Positions 16,500 through 25,978 of a stretch of DNA of 64,000 nucleotides are shown one piece after another (the stretch's first letter is position 1; each line of letters begins with the position of its first letter). This stretch comes from Rothia nasimurium (lineage in GTDB: Bacteria > Actinomycetota > Actinomycetes > Actinomycetales > Micrococcaceae), in NCBI RefSeq assembly GCF_014217215.1, contig NZ_CP056080.1:1798001-1862000 (forward strand). The letters are read 5' to 3'. Under the pieces are notes generated by a model that worked only from the letters and a program-made list of their open reading frames with translations, was not told where the DNA came from and made no database searches. The position numbers and the translations under genes are program-made.

Positions 16500-17693
16500 T
16501 TAAAACAGGATGGTTGCGAAGGTTGAGTGCTGCTGCCAGCCCGTTGCTGCGTAGAGGGCGCGAGCGGGGGCGTTGTAGTCATTGACGTAGAGGGAAAGGT
16601 GGGGGAAGCGCTGGCGAATGAGGTGGCAGGCTTGGGCCAGGAGCACGGGGGCTAGGCGCTGGCCGCGATAGGCAGGGTGTAGCCATACCCCCTGTAGCTG
16701 GCAGGTGGAGTCGTGGGCAAGACCCAGGTCAGTTTTAAAAATGACCACGTTCTCGCTGTTGACGGCCACCAGGGTGCGGCCGGTACGGGTGAGTTCGTCG
16801 ATACGGCGGGTGTAGCCTGCAGGGTCACGCGTCATGGGGTCATAGCCGACTTCTTCGGTGAACATAGCGACGGACGCCCGCAGCAGGCTGGGTCTGTCAT
16901 CGGTGCGGGCCCAGCGCACCGGCTCTGTGATGGCGGGAGCCCCGAGGGAGGGGCGGGCCAGGGGGGCGCGGACGAGCTCGCTCAGGTCAGCGGTCACGGG
17001 CAGCTCTAGAAGGGGTTGGTTTTCACGCACGTCAAAGGGGGTGGGCATGCGCGAAGCGAGGTGCGACCAGATTCCCATAACCGGTTCGCGGTGGCCAAAG
17101 ATGGAGCCGATGCGCCGGTTGTGCCGCCAGATATAGGCCGCAACCTGGCGGTAGTGGGCCTCGGGCAGGGTGAGCGGAACGCAGTTAGCTCCCAGCCAGA
17201 AGGCCCCCACCAGGCAGTAGCGGGGTTCGGCAGCCACCGAGGTACGCGCGGACGTCGGCACTAGAGTCTCTGCCAGACCGGGCATGGCGGTGCGCGGAGC
17301 AGCTGCCTCTTCGGCGAAGTGGGCTCCAGCTGAGGTGGCAACCCTGGCGGTTGCCTTCGCAAAAAGCCCCTCAAGGGTAGATCGCACACGTGTGGGCAGG
17401 CGCTCCCCTACGGTTTCGGTGAGGTGTGCAGCCGAGCTGGCGGGGGCGTCCTTTGGTCCCATGTCTCCGGGGACTTCGCGGGGCACAAAGACACCCATGA
17501 AACCGTGGGGAGTTTTCAGTGACGTCAGGGCACTAGGGGCTGGTAGGCCGAAGTGGTGCAGGTGCTCGGCAGCAAAGAGAAAGCCCACCGGGTCCGACTC
17601 AATCATGGTTTCAAGTTCCGCCCGGTCATCGATGGTAAGGGGGCGGATCAGGGCATCTTCTGCCCCGCGGGAGAAACGTGAAAAGACGGTCAC
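16500..17693 (-). CDS. DUF4081/GNAT acetyltransferase
   Basis: A 397-aa protein of an actinobacterial family that pairs an N-terminal DUF4081 domain with a C-terminal GNAT domain. The GNAT part shows QLQGVWLHPAYRGQRLAPVL (the acetyl-CoA loop, Q/RxxGxG-like) and LYVNDYNAPARALYAATGW. Members usually sit after ispG, as here. This copy is longer than usual because of an Ala/Pro-rich insert near residues 72-160. Start GTG at 17693 (VTVFSRFSRG). Substrate unknown. Confidence 0.9.
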   Translation of the reverse strand: MTVFSRFSRGAEDALIRPLTIDDRAELETMIESDPVGFLFAAEHLHHFGLPAPSALTSLKTPHGFMGVFVPREVPGDMGPKDAPASSAAHLTETVGERLPTRVRSTLEGLFAKATARVATSAGAHFAEEAAAPRTAMPGLAETLVPTSARTSVAAEPRYCLVGAFWLGANCVPLTLPEAHYRQVAAYIWRHNRRIGSIFGHREPVMGIWSHLASRMPTPFDVRENQPLLELPVTADLSELVRAPLARPSLGAPAITEPVRWARTDDRPSLLRASVAMFTEEVGYDPMTRDPAGYTRRIDELTRTGRTLVAVNSENVVIFKTDLGLAHDSTCQLQGVWLHPAYRGQRLAPVLLAQACHLIRQRFPHLSLYVNDYNAPARALYAATGWQQHSTFATILF

Positions 17694-17714
17694 GGTGGGC
17701 TTTTCTTCAGCTGC

Positions 17715-18878
<1,164 letters not shown>

Positions 18879-19033
18879 ATCTTCCTCCAAAGGTTCTTTG
18901 GCGGTGCGGTCTTGCGCACCTGTTCAACTATCTATTGTGCCACGCTTCAGCTCAAAGAGCGGTTGAGCTAAAGCACACAAAGGCAGGTAGGACACCCTCG
19001 CAGCTGATTGGAATGGATGAGCGAGGGAGGGGC

Positions 19034-19137
19034 GGGGCAGGATGCCCTCTAGCCGACTAACCTTCTTGAGCTCGCGCTGGGGCGCTCGCTCAATTCATGC
19101 CAGACCCAGCCAGTCGGCTGCGAGGGCATCCTGCCCC
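19034..19137. repeat. Long intergenic hairpin, family B copy 2 (B2)
   Basis: Left arm GGGGCAGGATGCCCTC with TAGCCGACT (19034-19058) pairs with 19112-19137 (one bulge). The loop holds GCTCGCGCTGGGGC, the same 14 bases found in copy B4, and ATGCCAGACCCAGCCAG, a drifted form of the shared core. It lies between rseP and ispG, which usually form one operon. Confidence 0.8.
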
Positions 19138-19150
19138 ACATACTCAGCTC

Positions 19151-20497
19151 CTAGAACACGCTCACCGGCTTGAAGATATCGGCGGCTACCAAAATTACAG
19201 TCATCAGTAAGAAGGCACCGGCTACCACATAGGTCAGGGGTAGCAACTTGACGGGGTCGAAGGGGCCGGGGTCGGGCCGTCCCAGCAGCTTGGCGCTCTT
19301 GCGGCGGAAGCCCTCCCAGAGGGCGCCCAGAACGTGCCCGCCGTCCAGGGGCAGTAGGGGGATGAGGTTGAAGGCAAAGAGCATGAGGTTCATTTGGGCA
19401 ACCAGGGACACCAGGGAGGCTGCCTTATCGCGCAGAATAATCTGGTCGTGGGCGGCAATTTCACCGGCGATGCGACCCACACCCACAACTGAGACCGGGC
19501 TGTTGGCGTCGCGCTCACCGTTGGTGACCAGGGTGACGGCTACCCCGTAGACGCGGGCGGGCAGCTTGATGAGGGTGGCCCCGATCCGTTGTAGGGACTC
19601 CCCTACTGTCGGCAGCACCTCGCCTATGGTTCCGGGGGTTAGTTCACTGGTGGGGCCGATGCCAATGAAGCCGACTTCCTGGGTCTGGTAGCTCCCGTCG
19701 GAGTTGGTGAGGTAGGTACCGGTGAGTTCATCGTAGATGGGACGCACGGTCAGCATGGGGGTGATGGTGAGCTCTAGGCTCTGCCCGGCGCGCTCAACAG
19801 TGAGGGGCACCTCGGTGTCGGCGTTGGTGCGAATCAGTTCGGTGAGCTGGTCCCAGCTGGTGATGGTCTGCCCGGCGAAAGAGGTAATGGTGTCCCCGGG
19901 TTGCAACCCTGCTGCGTTGGCAGGAGATTGGGGGTCTTCGATCCCACACTCGGTGGAGTTAGCGGTGTCGGCGCTGGTGGAATCAACGGTTTGTACGCAC
20001 TGGGCAACGCTCTGGACGCTGGTGGTCGGCTGGTAGGAGCCAAAGCCGGTCACGAGCACCGCGGTTGCCACCACACCGATGAGAAGGTTCATGAAAGGCC
20101 CACCCAGCATAATGATGATGCGCTTATAGACCGGTAGCTGGTAGAAAAGCCTGCCTTGGTCGGCTTCGGTGATGCGCTCGGCGTCCGCTTCCCTTGCCTC
20201 GCGGGCAAGCTGCTGGAGGGGGCTGGTGCCGCCGGCGCGTCCGTCCGCCCCGTCTTTGCCGGGCGGGTACATGCCAATCATCGAGATGTAGCCACCTAGG
20301 GGCAGGGCCTTGAAGCCGTACTCGGTTTCACCGCGCCGCCAGGAGAAGAGGGTCTTGCCGAACCCGATCATGTACTGGGGTACGCGCACGCCAAAGAGTT
20401 TGGCGGGCACCAGGTGCCCCAGCTCGTGCAGGGCGATAGAGGCGGCGATAGCCAGGGCCATCAGCACTACACCGACGATGAAAAGTAGGACGGTCAC
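19151..20497 (-). CDS. rseP: Site-2 intramembrane metalloprotease (RseP/Rip1-like)
   Basis: A 448-aa M50 protease that cuts membrane-bound substrates such as anti-sigma factors. It has the zinc motif HELGH near residue 25, the second site IPLLPLDGGH near residue 388, a PDZ domain around 190-265 (PANAAGLQPGDTITSFAGQ), and four membrane segments. The GTG at 20497 is used because AAGGAG precedes it by nine bases. In related genomes dxr lies directly upstream; here a plus-strand pfl module separates them. Confidence 0.95.
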   Translation of the reverse strand: MTVLLFIVGVVLMALAIAASIALHELGHLVPAKLFGVRVPQYMIGFGKTLFSWRRGETEYGFKALPLGGYISMIGMYPPGKDGADGRAGGTSPLQQLAREAREADAERITEADQGRLFYQLPVYKRIIIMLGGPFMNLLIGVVATAVLVTGFGSYQPTTSVQSVAQCVQTVDSTSADTANSTECGIEDPQSPANAAGLQPGDTITSFAGQTITSWDQLTELIRTNADTEVPLTVERAGQSLELTITPMLTVRPIYDELTGTYLTNSDGSYQTQEVGFIGIGPTSELTPGTIGEVLPTVGESLQRIGATLIKLPARVYGVAVTLVTNGERDANSPVSVVGVGRIAGEIAAHDQIILRDKAASLVSLVAQMNLMLFAFNLIPLLPLDGGHVLGALWEGFRRKSAKLLGRPDPGPFDPVKLLPLTYVVAGAFLLMTVILVAADIFKPVSVF

Positions 20498-20790
20498 GCG
20501 AGGGTGCTCCTTGTAGATGCGGCGCCCGTGGTGGTTGGGCAGGTCATCTGCCAGGGTACGCCATGGGGCTGGGAGCTGTCGCCTTAGGTGGCCTTGGAGT
20601 TTCCCCACAAAGAGGGAGGGTGAGTAGGGCTTTGGGGTGGTTTTTACCTTTACTTTTGGGTCAAAAAGGCCTTTACGTCACAAAGTGTCAAAGAGGGGAT
20701 TTCTGGAGCCTGATTATAGGCTGCGATAGGTGCTCAGAAAGCAGGAAAGACCCCTCGACATCTGCGATGACCAGTAGAAATGCAAGTCAA

Positions 20791-20819
20791 TTGCACACCG
20801 CGGTGTTTTTAAGTATCTA
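20791..20819 (+). promoter_or_regulatory. Candidate pflB promoter
   Basis: TTGCAC (20791-20796), 17 bases, then TATCTA (20814-20819) gives a plausible sigma-70-type promoter about 100 bases before the pflB start. The surrounding 20610-20922 stretch is AT-richer than the genes and otherwise empty. No confident Fnr or Rex palindrome was found. Confidence 0.4.
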
Positions 20820-20922
20820 CCATACCTATTTTGTTTTACCGGGCAAACTAGGCAGAATAAAAGAAGAAAGCGCGCCACCTCAGCAAAGGTGCCACCCCAT
20901 CACGTCACGAGGAGCACTCATC

Positions 20923-23040
20923 ATGACTGCACAGGTTGAAGCCCCCACTACGGGAGTCTTTGTCAACGAACAATCCGCCACCGCTTGGGAAGGCTTCACC
21001 CCCGGCCCCTGGCAAGACAGCATCGACGTGCGCGGCTTCGTCCTTGCAAACTACACCCCCTACGAAGGCGACGCCGCCTTCCTCGCCGGGCCCACCGACA
21101 AGACCCTGCGCGTCTGGGACACCCTCGAAAAGAACTACCTCTCCGTCGAACGCAAAAACCGCGTCTACGACGTAGACACCCACACCCCCGCCGAAATCGA
21201 CGCCTTCCCCGCAGGCTACATCTCAGACGACGACAACGTCATCGTCGGCCTCCAAACCGACGTGCCTCTCAAGCGCGCCATGATGCCCAACGGCGGCTGG
21301 CGCATGGTCGAAACCGCAATCCGCGAAGCCGGTAAAGAACCCGACGAAAACATCAAGAAAATCTTCACCGAATACCGCAAGACCCACAACGACGCAGTCT
21401 TCGACATCTACACCCCCCGCATCCGCGCGGCCCGTTCCTCCCACATCATCACCGGCCTACCCGACGCCTACGGCCGCGGCCGCATCATCGGCGACTACCG
21501 CCGCGTAGCCCTCTACGGCGTCGACAACCTCATCGCCGACAAAGAACGCGCCAAGCACGCCGTTGCCGATCAAGGCTTCTCAGAGCACTGGGCCCGCTAC
21601 CGCGAAGAGCACTCCGAACAGATTAAGGCTCTGAAGCGCCTCAAGAAGATGGCTGCCCTCTACGGCTTCGATATCTCCGGCCCGGCTCGCACCGCCCAAG
21701 AAGCGGTGCAGTGGACCTACTTCGCCTATCTGGCTTCCGTCAAGTCCCAGGACGGCGCCGCCATGTCCATCGGCCGCCTCTCAGGCTTCCTCGACGTCTA
21801 CTTCGAACGCGACCTCGCCGCCGGCCTCATTACCGAAACCGACGCCCAGGAAATGATTGACGCCCTCGTCATCAAACTCCGCATCGTCCGCTTCCTACGC
21901 ACCATCGACTACGACCAGATCTTCTCAGGCGACCCCTACTGGGCCACCTGGTCAGACGGCGGCTTCGCCGACGACGGCCGCACCCTCGTCACCAAAACCT
22001 CCTTCCGTCTCCTGCAGACCCTCCGCAACCTAGGCCCCGCCCCCGAACCCAACATCACCATCTTCTGGGACGAAAACCTACCCACCGGCTACAAGGAATT
22101 CTGCTCCGCTATCTCCATCGAAACCTCCTCCATCCAATACGAATCAGACCCCCAGATTCGTGAACAGTGGGGCGACGACGTCGCCATCGCCTGCTGCGTC
22201 TCCCCCATGAAAATCGGCAAGCAGATGCAGTTCTTCGGCGCCCGCGTCAACGCAGCCAAGGCCCTGCTCTACGCCATCAACGGCGGACGCGACGAAATGA
22301 CCGGCAAACTCATCGTCGAAGGCTACGAACCCATCAAGGGCGACGGCCCCCTCGACTTCGACGAAGTCTGGCTCAAATACGAAGAAATGCTCGACTGGGT
22401 CATCGCCACCTACGTTGAAGCACTCAACATCATCCATTACAGCCACGACAAGTACGCCTACGAATCCATCGAAATGGCCCTCCACGACTCAGACATCATC
22501 CGAGCCATGGGCTGCGGCATCGCCGGCCTCTCCATCGTCGCCGACTCCCTCGCCGCCATCAAATACGCCACCGTCACCCCCGTCCGCGACGAAACCGGCC
22601 TCATCGTCGACTACATCACCGAAGGCGACTTCCCCGCCTACGGCAACGACGACGACCGCGCCGACGACATCGCAGCCACCATCGTCCACACCGTCATGGA
22701 GAAAATCAAGGCCATCCCCCTCTACCGCGACGCCATCCCCACCCAGTCGGTCCTGACCATCACCTCCAACGTGGTCTACGGCAAAGCAACCGGCAACTTC
22801 CCTTCCGGCCACCGCGCAGGCACCCCCTTCTCCCCCGGCGCCAACCCCGAAAACGGCATGGACACCCACGGCATGGTCGCCTCCATGCTCTCCGTCGGCA
22901 AGCTGGACTACGAAGACGCCCTCGACGGCATCTCCCTGACCAACACCATCACCCCTACCGCCCTCGGCCGCACCAAGGAAGAGCAGGTCACCAACCTGGT
23001 CGGAATCTTGGACGCAGGATTCATTCCTGAAGAGGACTAA
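20923..23040 (+). CDS. pflB: Pyruvate formate-lyase core without the glycyl-radical domain
   Basis: PFL cleaves pyruvate with CoA into acetyl-CoA and formate without oxygen. The 705-aa protein carries the active-site pair Cys424-Cys425 in IACCVSPMKIGKQ and matches the PFL barrel throughout, including GKATGNFPSGHRAGTPFSPG. It stops at TNLVGILDAGFIPEED, where E. coli PFL continues into the glycyl-radical domain; that domain is the next gene. A GAGGAG site precedes ATG at 20923; upstream in-frame codons are not protein-like. It is codon-biased to NNC and lies on the strand opposite its dxr and rseP neighbours. Confidence 0.95.
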   Translation: MTAQVEAPTTGVFVNEQSATAWEGFTPGPWQDSIDVRGFVLANYTPYEGDAAFLAGPTDKTLRVWDTLEKNYLSVERKNRVYDVDTHTPAEIDAFPAGYISDDDNVIVGLQTDVPLKRAMMPNGGWRMVETAIREAGKEPDENIKKIFTEYRKTHNDAVFDIYTPRIRAARSSHIITGLPDAYGRGRIIGDYRRVALYGVDNLIADKERAKHAVADQGFSEHWARYREEHSEQIKALKRLKKMAALYGFDISGPARTAQEAVQWTYFAYLASVKSQDGAAMSIGRLSGFLDVYFERDLAAGLITETDAQEMIDALVIKLRIVRFLRTIDYDQIFSGDPYWATWSDGGFADDGRTLVTKTSFRLLQTLRNLGPAPEPNITIFWDENLPTGYKEFCSAISIETSSIQYESDPQIREQWGDDVAIACCVSPMKIGKQMQFFGARVNAAKALLYAINGGRDEMTGKLIVEGYEPIKGDGPLDFDEVWLKYEEMLDWVIATYVEALNIIHYSHDKYAYESIEMALHDSDIIRAMGCGIAGLSIVADSLAAIKYATVTPVRDETGLIVDYITEGDFPAYGNDDDRADDIAATIVHTVMEKIKAIPLYRDAIPTQSVLTITSNVVYGKATGNFPSGHRAGTPFSPGANPENGMDTHGMVASMLSVGKLDYEDALDGISLTNTITPTALGRTKEEQVTNLVGILDAGFIPEED

Positions 23041-23060
23041 AACTCAATAAACCCGCAGTA

Positions 23061-23135
23061 ACCCAGGTAGAGGGGCGCCAGCCAGCACCCTAAACGCCAG
23101 CCCCGAGCCAGCTGGCTGGCACCTCTCTACCGGGT
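23061..23135. repeat. Long intergenic hairpin, family B copy 3 (B3)
   Basis: ACCC and GGTAGAG at 23061-23072 face CTCTACC and GGGT at 23125-23135, with an inner GCCAGCCAGC/GCTGGCTGGC stem. The core includes ACGCCAGCCCCGAGCCAGC (23094-23112), identical over 19 bases to copy B4. It lies exactly in the gap between the two halves of the split pyruvate formate-lyase, so it could tune the ratio of the two mRNA parts. Confidence 0.82.
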
Positions 23136-23168
23136 CTACGACCTCATCTAACTACTAAGGAGAACATC

Positions 23169-23420
23169 ATGGCCGTCAAGACCTACGAAGAGCGCCTCGC
23201 TTCCATGAAGGCAAACCGCGCCAACAAGACCGCCCCCAAGGGCCTCTACCACGCCAACATCAACGTCCTCAACCGCGAAACCCTCGAGGACGCCATGGAG
23301 AACCCCGACAAGTACCCCAACCTGACCGTCCGCGTCTCGGGCTACGCCGTCAACTTCGTGCGCCTCACTCGCGAGCAGCAGCTTGACGTACTCTCACGCA
23401 CCTTCCACCACGGAGCCTAG
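23169..23420 (+). CDS. grcA: Stand-alone glycyl-radical domain of pyruvate formate-lyase (GrcA-like)
   Basis: An 83-aa protein equal to the missing C-terminus of [23 protein letters not shown], then [20 protein letters not shown] and a final SRTFHHGA. Gly58 in RVSGYAV is the radical glycine. E. coli GrcA (YfiD) is a spare copy of this domain that rescues oxygen-damaged PFL; here the core enzyme has no domain of its own, so this protein should be required. Residues 1-25 are a short charged extension. AAGGAG lies six bases before the ATG. pflA starts ten bases after its stop. Confidence 0.93.
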   Translation: MAVKTYEERLASMKANRANKTAPKGLYHANINVLNRETLEDAMENPDKYPNLTVRVSGYAVNFVRLTREQQLDVLSRTFHHGA

Positions 23421-23429
23421 TGATTCTTC

Positions 23430-24311
23430 ATGTCACTTGATATCTCTCACGAGATAACCGATACCGCCGGCGAGCTAGCATTTGCTCCGCCGGCGGACCG
23501 GCATTCCGGGGCAGGCACCTGGGGTCTCGGCGAACTCACCGAACTCGAACGCTCCGCCCAACTCAAACTCATGCGCGAAGGGCAGCTCGGCTCCGTCCAC
23601 TCCTGGGAACTGGTCACCGCCGTCGACGGGCCCGGCACCCGCATGACCATCTTCATGAACGGCTGCCCCCTGCGCTGCCTCTACTGCCACAACCCCGACA
23701 CCTTCAACATGAAGGACGGCAAACCCGTCATGGCAGCCGACCTCATCAAAAAAATCAAGCGCATGCGCAAGGTCTTCAAAGCCACCGGCGGCGGCATCAC
23801 CATCTCAGGCGGAGAAGTTCTCATGCAGCGACCCTTCGCCGAGAACATCCTCATGAGCGCCAAATCCCTGGGAATCCATACCTGTATCGACACCTCAGGT
23901 TTTCTCGGGGCTCATGCCTCTGACGAGTTCCTCGATAACGTAGATCTGGTGCTGCTCGATGTTAAATCGGGCTCTGAGGAGGTCTACCGGGAGCTCACCG
24001 GCCGCGCCTTACAGCCCACCATCGACTTCGGCGACAGGCTCTCAGCCCTGGGTAAGAAAATCTGGATCCGCTTTGTGCTGGTGCCCGGCTACACCGATGC
24101 CCCCGACAACATCGAAAAGGTCGCCGACATCGTCTGCCGCTGGCGCAACGTCGTCGAACGCGTTGAGGTACTGCCCTTCCACCAGATGGGCACTGACAAG
24201 TGGGAGTCCCTGGGCTACGACTACAAGCTCAAGGATGTCCACCCGCCCAGCAAAGAAGCCACCGAAGCCGCCCGCGACATCTTCCGCGCCCGCGGCCTCA
24301 CCGTCTTCTAG
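23430..24311 (+). CDS. pflA: Pyruvate formate-lyase activating enzyme (radical SAM)
   Basis: This radical-SAM enzyme uses SAM and a 4Fe-4S cluster to make the glycyl radical in PFL. The 293-aa protein shows the CxxxCxxC motif in NGCPLRCLYCHNPDTF, the GGE motif in ITISGGEVL, and VDLVLLDVKSG. Its N-terminus is about 40-50 residues longer than E. coli PflA (AFAPPADRHSGAGTWG and following), of unknown role; the SAM barrel starts near HSWELVTAVDGPG. It is the last gene of the pfl unit, ending at a perfect 23-bp hairpin. Confidence 0.96.
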   Translation: MSLDISHEITDTAGELAFAPPADRHSGAGTWGLGELTELERSAQLKLMREGQLGSVHSWELVTAVDGPGTRMTIFMNGCPLRCLYCHNPDTFNMKDGKPVMAADLIKKIKRMRKVFKATGGGITISGGEVLMQRPFAENILMSAKSLGIHTCIDTSGFLGAHASDEFLDNVDLVLLDVKSGSEEVYRELTGRALQPTIDFGDRLSALGKKIWIRFVLVPGYTDAPDNIEKVADIVCRWRNVVERVEVLPFHQMGTDKWESLGYDYKLKDVHPPSKEATEAARDIFRARGLTVF

Positions 24312-24327
24312 ACTCCATACATCAAAC

Positions 24328-24397
24328 GATGACCCCCTTGTTTCTCTCTTCACCCCATGGATTATCTCAGGGTCAAGAGAGAAACAAGGGGGTCATC
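24328..24397. terminator. Bidirectional terminator between pflA and dxr
   Basis: A perfect 23-bp stem: 24328-24350 (starting GATGACCCCCTTGTTTC) and its exact complement at 24375-24397, with a 24-base loop. It separates the convergent pflA and dxr genes. Confidence 0.9.
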
Positions 24398-24421
24398 TCT
24401 ATAGATACGCCTATGCGGGAT

Positions 24422-25726
24422 CTAGGCCTGCCCCAGAATCTCGTTGGCGCGGGTGCGGGCCCAGGCTTCCGCCTCCAGCACCCCTTCCAGGGTCAGAGAA
24501 CCAGATTCGGCCAGGGCCGAAGAATTCGCGTGCTCATCAAGCACCCGCCCGGTCGTCTCAATCATGTCGGTAAAACGAATAGCACCGGCGTGGAAGGCAG
24601 CAACCGCCTCCTCATTCGCTGCGTTGAAAACTGCAGGGAAGGTACCGCCCCGCTGGCCCGACCGCTTAATCATCTCCACCGCCGGGAAGGCCTTGTTATC
24701 CAGGGGCTCGAAGGTCCACTCGGTAGCCTGCGACCAGTCGCAGGGCTGCGCGATACCCGGAATACGGTGGGGCCAGGTCAGCCCCAAGGCAATGGGCAGC
24801 AGCATGGTGGGCGGGGACGCCTGAGCCAGGGTCGAGCCATCCACAAACTGCACCATAGAATGCACCACCGACTGGCGGTGAACCGTCACATCGATGCGGT
24901 CCAGGTCAATGCCGAAGAGGTGGTGGGCCTCCAGCACCTCCAGGGCCTTATTGACCATAGAGGCCGAGTTGGTGGTCACCACCAGCCCCATATCCCAGGT
25001 GGGGTGGGCTAGAGCCTGCGCCGGGGTGACCTCCCGCAGCTGCTCGTAGGTCATACCCCTAAAGGGCCCGCCCGATGCGGTTAGCACCAGCCGGTCAATC
25101 TCCCGGTCGGTGCCCGAAGCCAGGGCCTGGGCCAGAGCAGAATGCTCAGAATCCACCGGAATCATGGGCTGGTCCAGGGGTGACGCGTCAACGGCGGCCT
25201 TGACCAGCTCGCCACCGGCAATCAGGGACTCCTTGTTAGCCAGTGCCACCTGGGAGCCTGCCTGCAGGGCAGCCAGGGTGGGTTCCAGACCGATAGAGCC
25301 TGTGATGCCGTTGAGCACCACGTCCGCCCCGGCGCGGGCTGCGGCGGTGGCGGCGTCCTTGCCCCACTCGATCTGGGGGCTGTAGCCCGGTGCCAGCTCA
25401 GCCAGCAGCGAGCGCAGGGCGGTGGCGTCCGCTTCGGTGCCGCTGGTGGCGACCAGGTGCGGACGCAGGCGGGCGGCCTGCTCTGCCAGCAGGGGCAGGG
25501 AGTGGGAGCCTGCTGAGAGGGCAGTGACGCGCACGGGAGCGTCGTCGCTACCGGTGGAGGTTCCTGCCAGGGAGTTGAGGTGGTCGATGACCTGCACGCC
25601 CTGGGTGCCGATGGACCCGGTGGAGCCGAGCAGGGTGACCGTCCGCCCGCCGTGCAGGAAGTCTGCTAGCTGGTCGGTAAGTTGATCGAGGGAGGCGCCG
25701 AAGCGCTGAGTTGAGCCAAATCGCAT
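24422..25726 (-). CDS. dxr: 1-deoxy-D-xylulose 5-phosphate reductoisomerase
   Basis: Dxr makes MEP, the first committed MEP-pathway intermediate, using NADPH. The 434-aa protein has the NADPH motif LLGSTGSIGTQ near residues 32-42, the metal/substrate stretch PVDSEHSAL, ASGGPFRGM and the C-terminal NAANEEAVAAF. The N-terminus is about 27 residues longer than typical (MRFGSTQRFGASLDQ). It belongs with rseP and ispG, but the pfl module now lies between. A 51-aa gene ends five bases upstream of its ATG. Confidence 0.96.
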   Translation of the reverse strand: MRFGSTQRFGASLDQLTDQLADFLHGGRTVTLLGSTGSIGTQGVQVIDHLNSLAGTSTGSDDAPVRVTALSAGSHSLPLLAEQAARLRPHLVATSGTEADATALRSLLAELAPGYSPQIEWGKDAATAAARAGADVVLNGITGSIGLEPTLAALQAGSQVALANKESLIAGGELVKAAVDASPLDQPMIPVDSEHSALAQALASGTDREIDRLVLTASGGPFRGMTYEQLREVTPAQALAHPTWDMGLVVTTNSASMVNKALEVLEAHHLFGIDLDRIDVTVHRQSVVHSMVQFVDGSTLAQASPPTMLLPIALGLTWPHRIPGIAQPCDWSQATEWTFEPLDNKAFPAVEMIKRSGQRGGTFPAVFNAANEEAVAAFHAGAIRFTDMIETTGRVLDEHANSSALAESGSLTLEGVLEAEAWARTRANEILGQA

Positions 25727-25730
25727 GATT

Positions 25731-25886
25731 CTATTTTCCGGTAAGGTGTCGGGCCGGTCCTAGCAAAATCGTCCAGGAGCGACGGGCGGGATCGGTTGTC
25801 AGGTAGCGGTAGCCCCAGAAGGCGAAGTGACTGGCGGTGGCAAGGGCGAGCCCACCGGCTAAGGTGGTGAGGGTGCTTTTCTTCAT
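25731..25886 (-). CDS. 51-aa single-helix membrane protein before dxr
   Basis: The frame from ATG at 25886 reads MKKSTLTTLAGGLALATASH, then FAFWGYRYLTTDPARRSWTI and ends LLGPARHLTGK. A hydrophobic segment with a Lys-rich start suggests a signal-anchored small protein. Its stop is five bases from the dxr start, so it is likely coupled to dxr. No family recognised. AAGG directly abuts the ATG, so the ribosome site is poor; leaderless start from a TAAAAC box is possible. Confidence 0.5.
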   Translation of the reverse strand: MKKSTLTTLAGGLALATASHFAFWGYRYLTTDPARRSWTILLGPARHLTGK

Positions 25887-25905
25887 ACCTTAAGTTTTAC
25901 ACCCC

Positions 25906-25974
25906 GGTAGGTACCATCTAGGTCAGAAAAACCCACCTAGTTGATGGTCATTTCTGACCTAGATGGTACCTACC
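25906..25974. repeat. Long intergenic hairpin, family A copy 2
   Basis: A perfect 24-bp inverted repeat: 25906-25929 begins GGTAGGTACCATCTAGGTCA and is mirrored at 25951-25974, loop 21 bases. The arm shares GGTACCATCTA and GTCAGAAAA with copy 1 at 14281-14341. It follows the stop of the ABC exporter gene on the minus strand. Confidence 0.88.
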
Positions 25975-25978
25975 CCTT

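Noticed and set aside
20563-20922. A longer pflB start at 20563
   Set aside because: The first 120 codons of that frame have no PFL similarity and the GAGGAG site is at the ATG at 20923.
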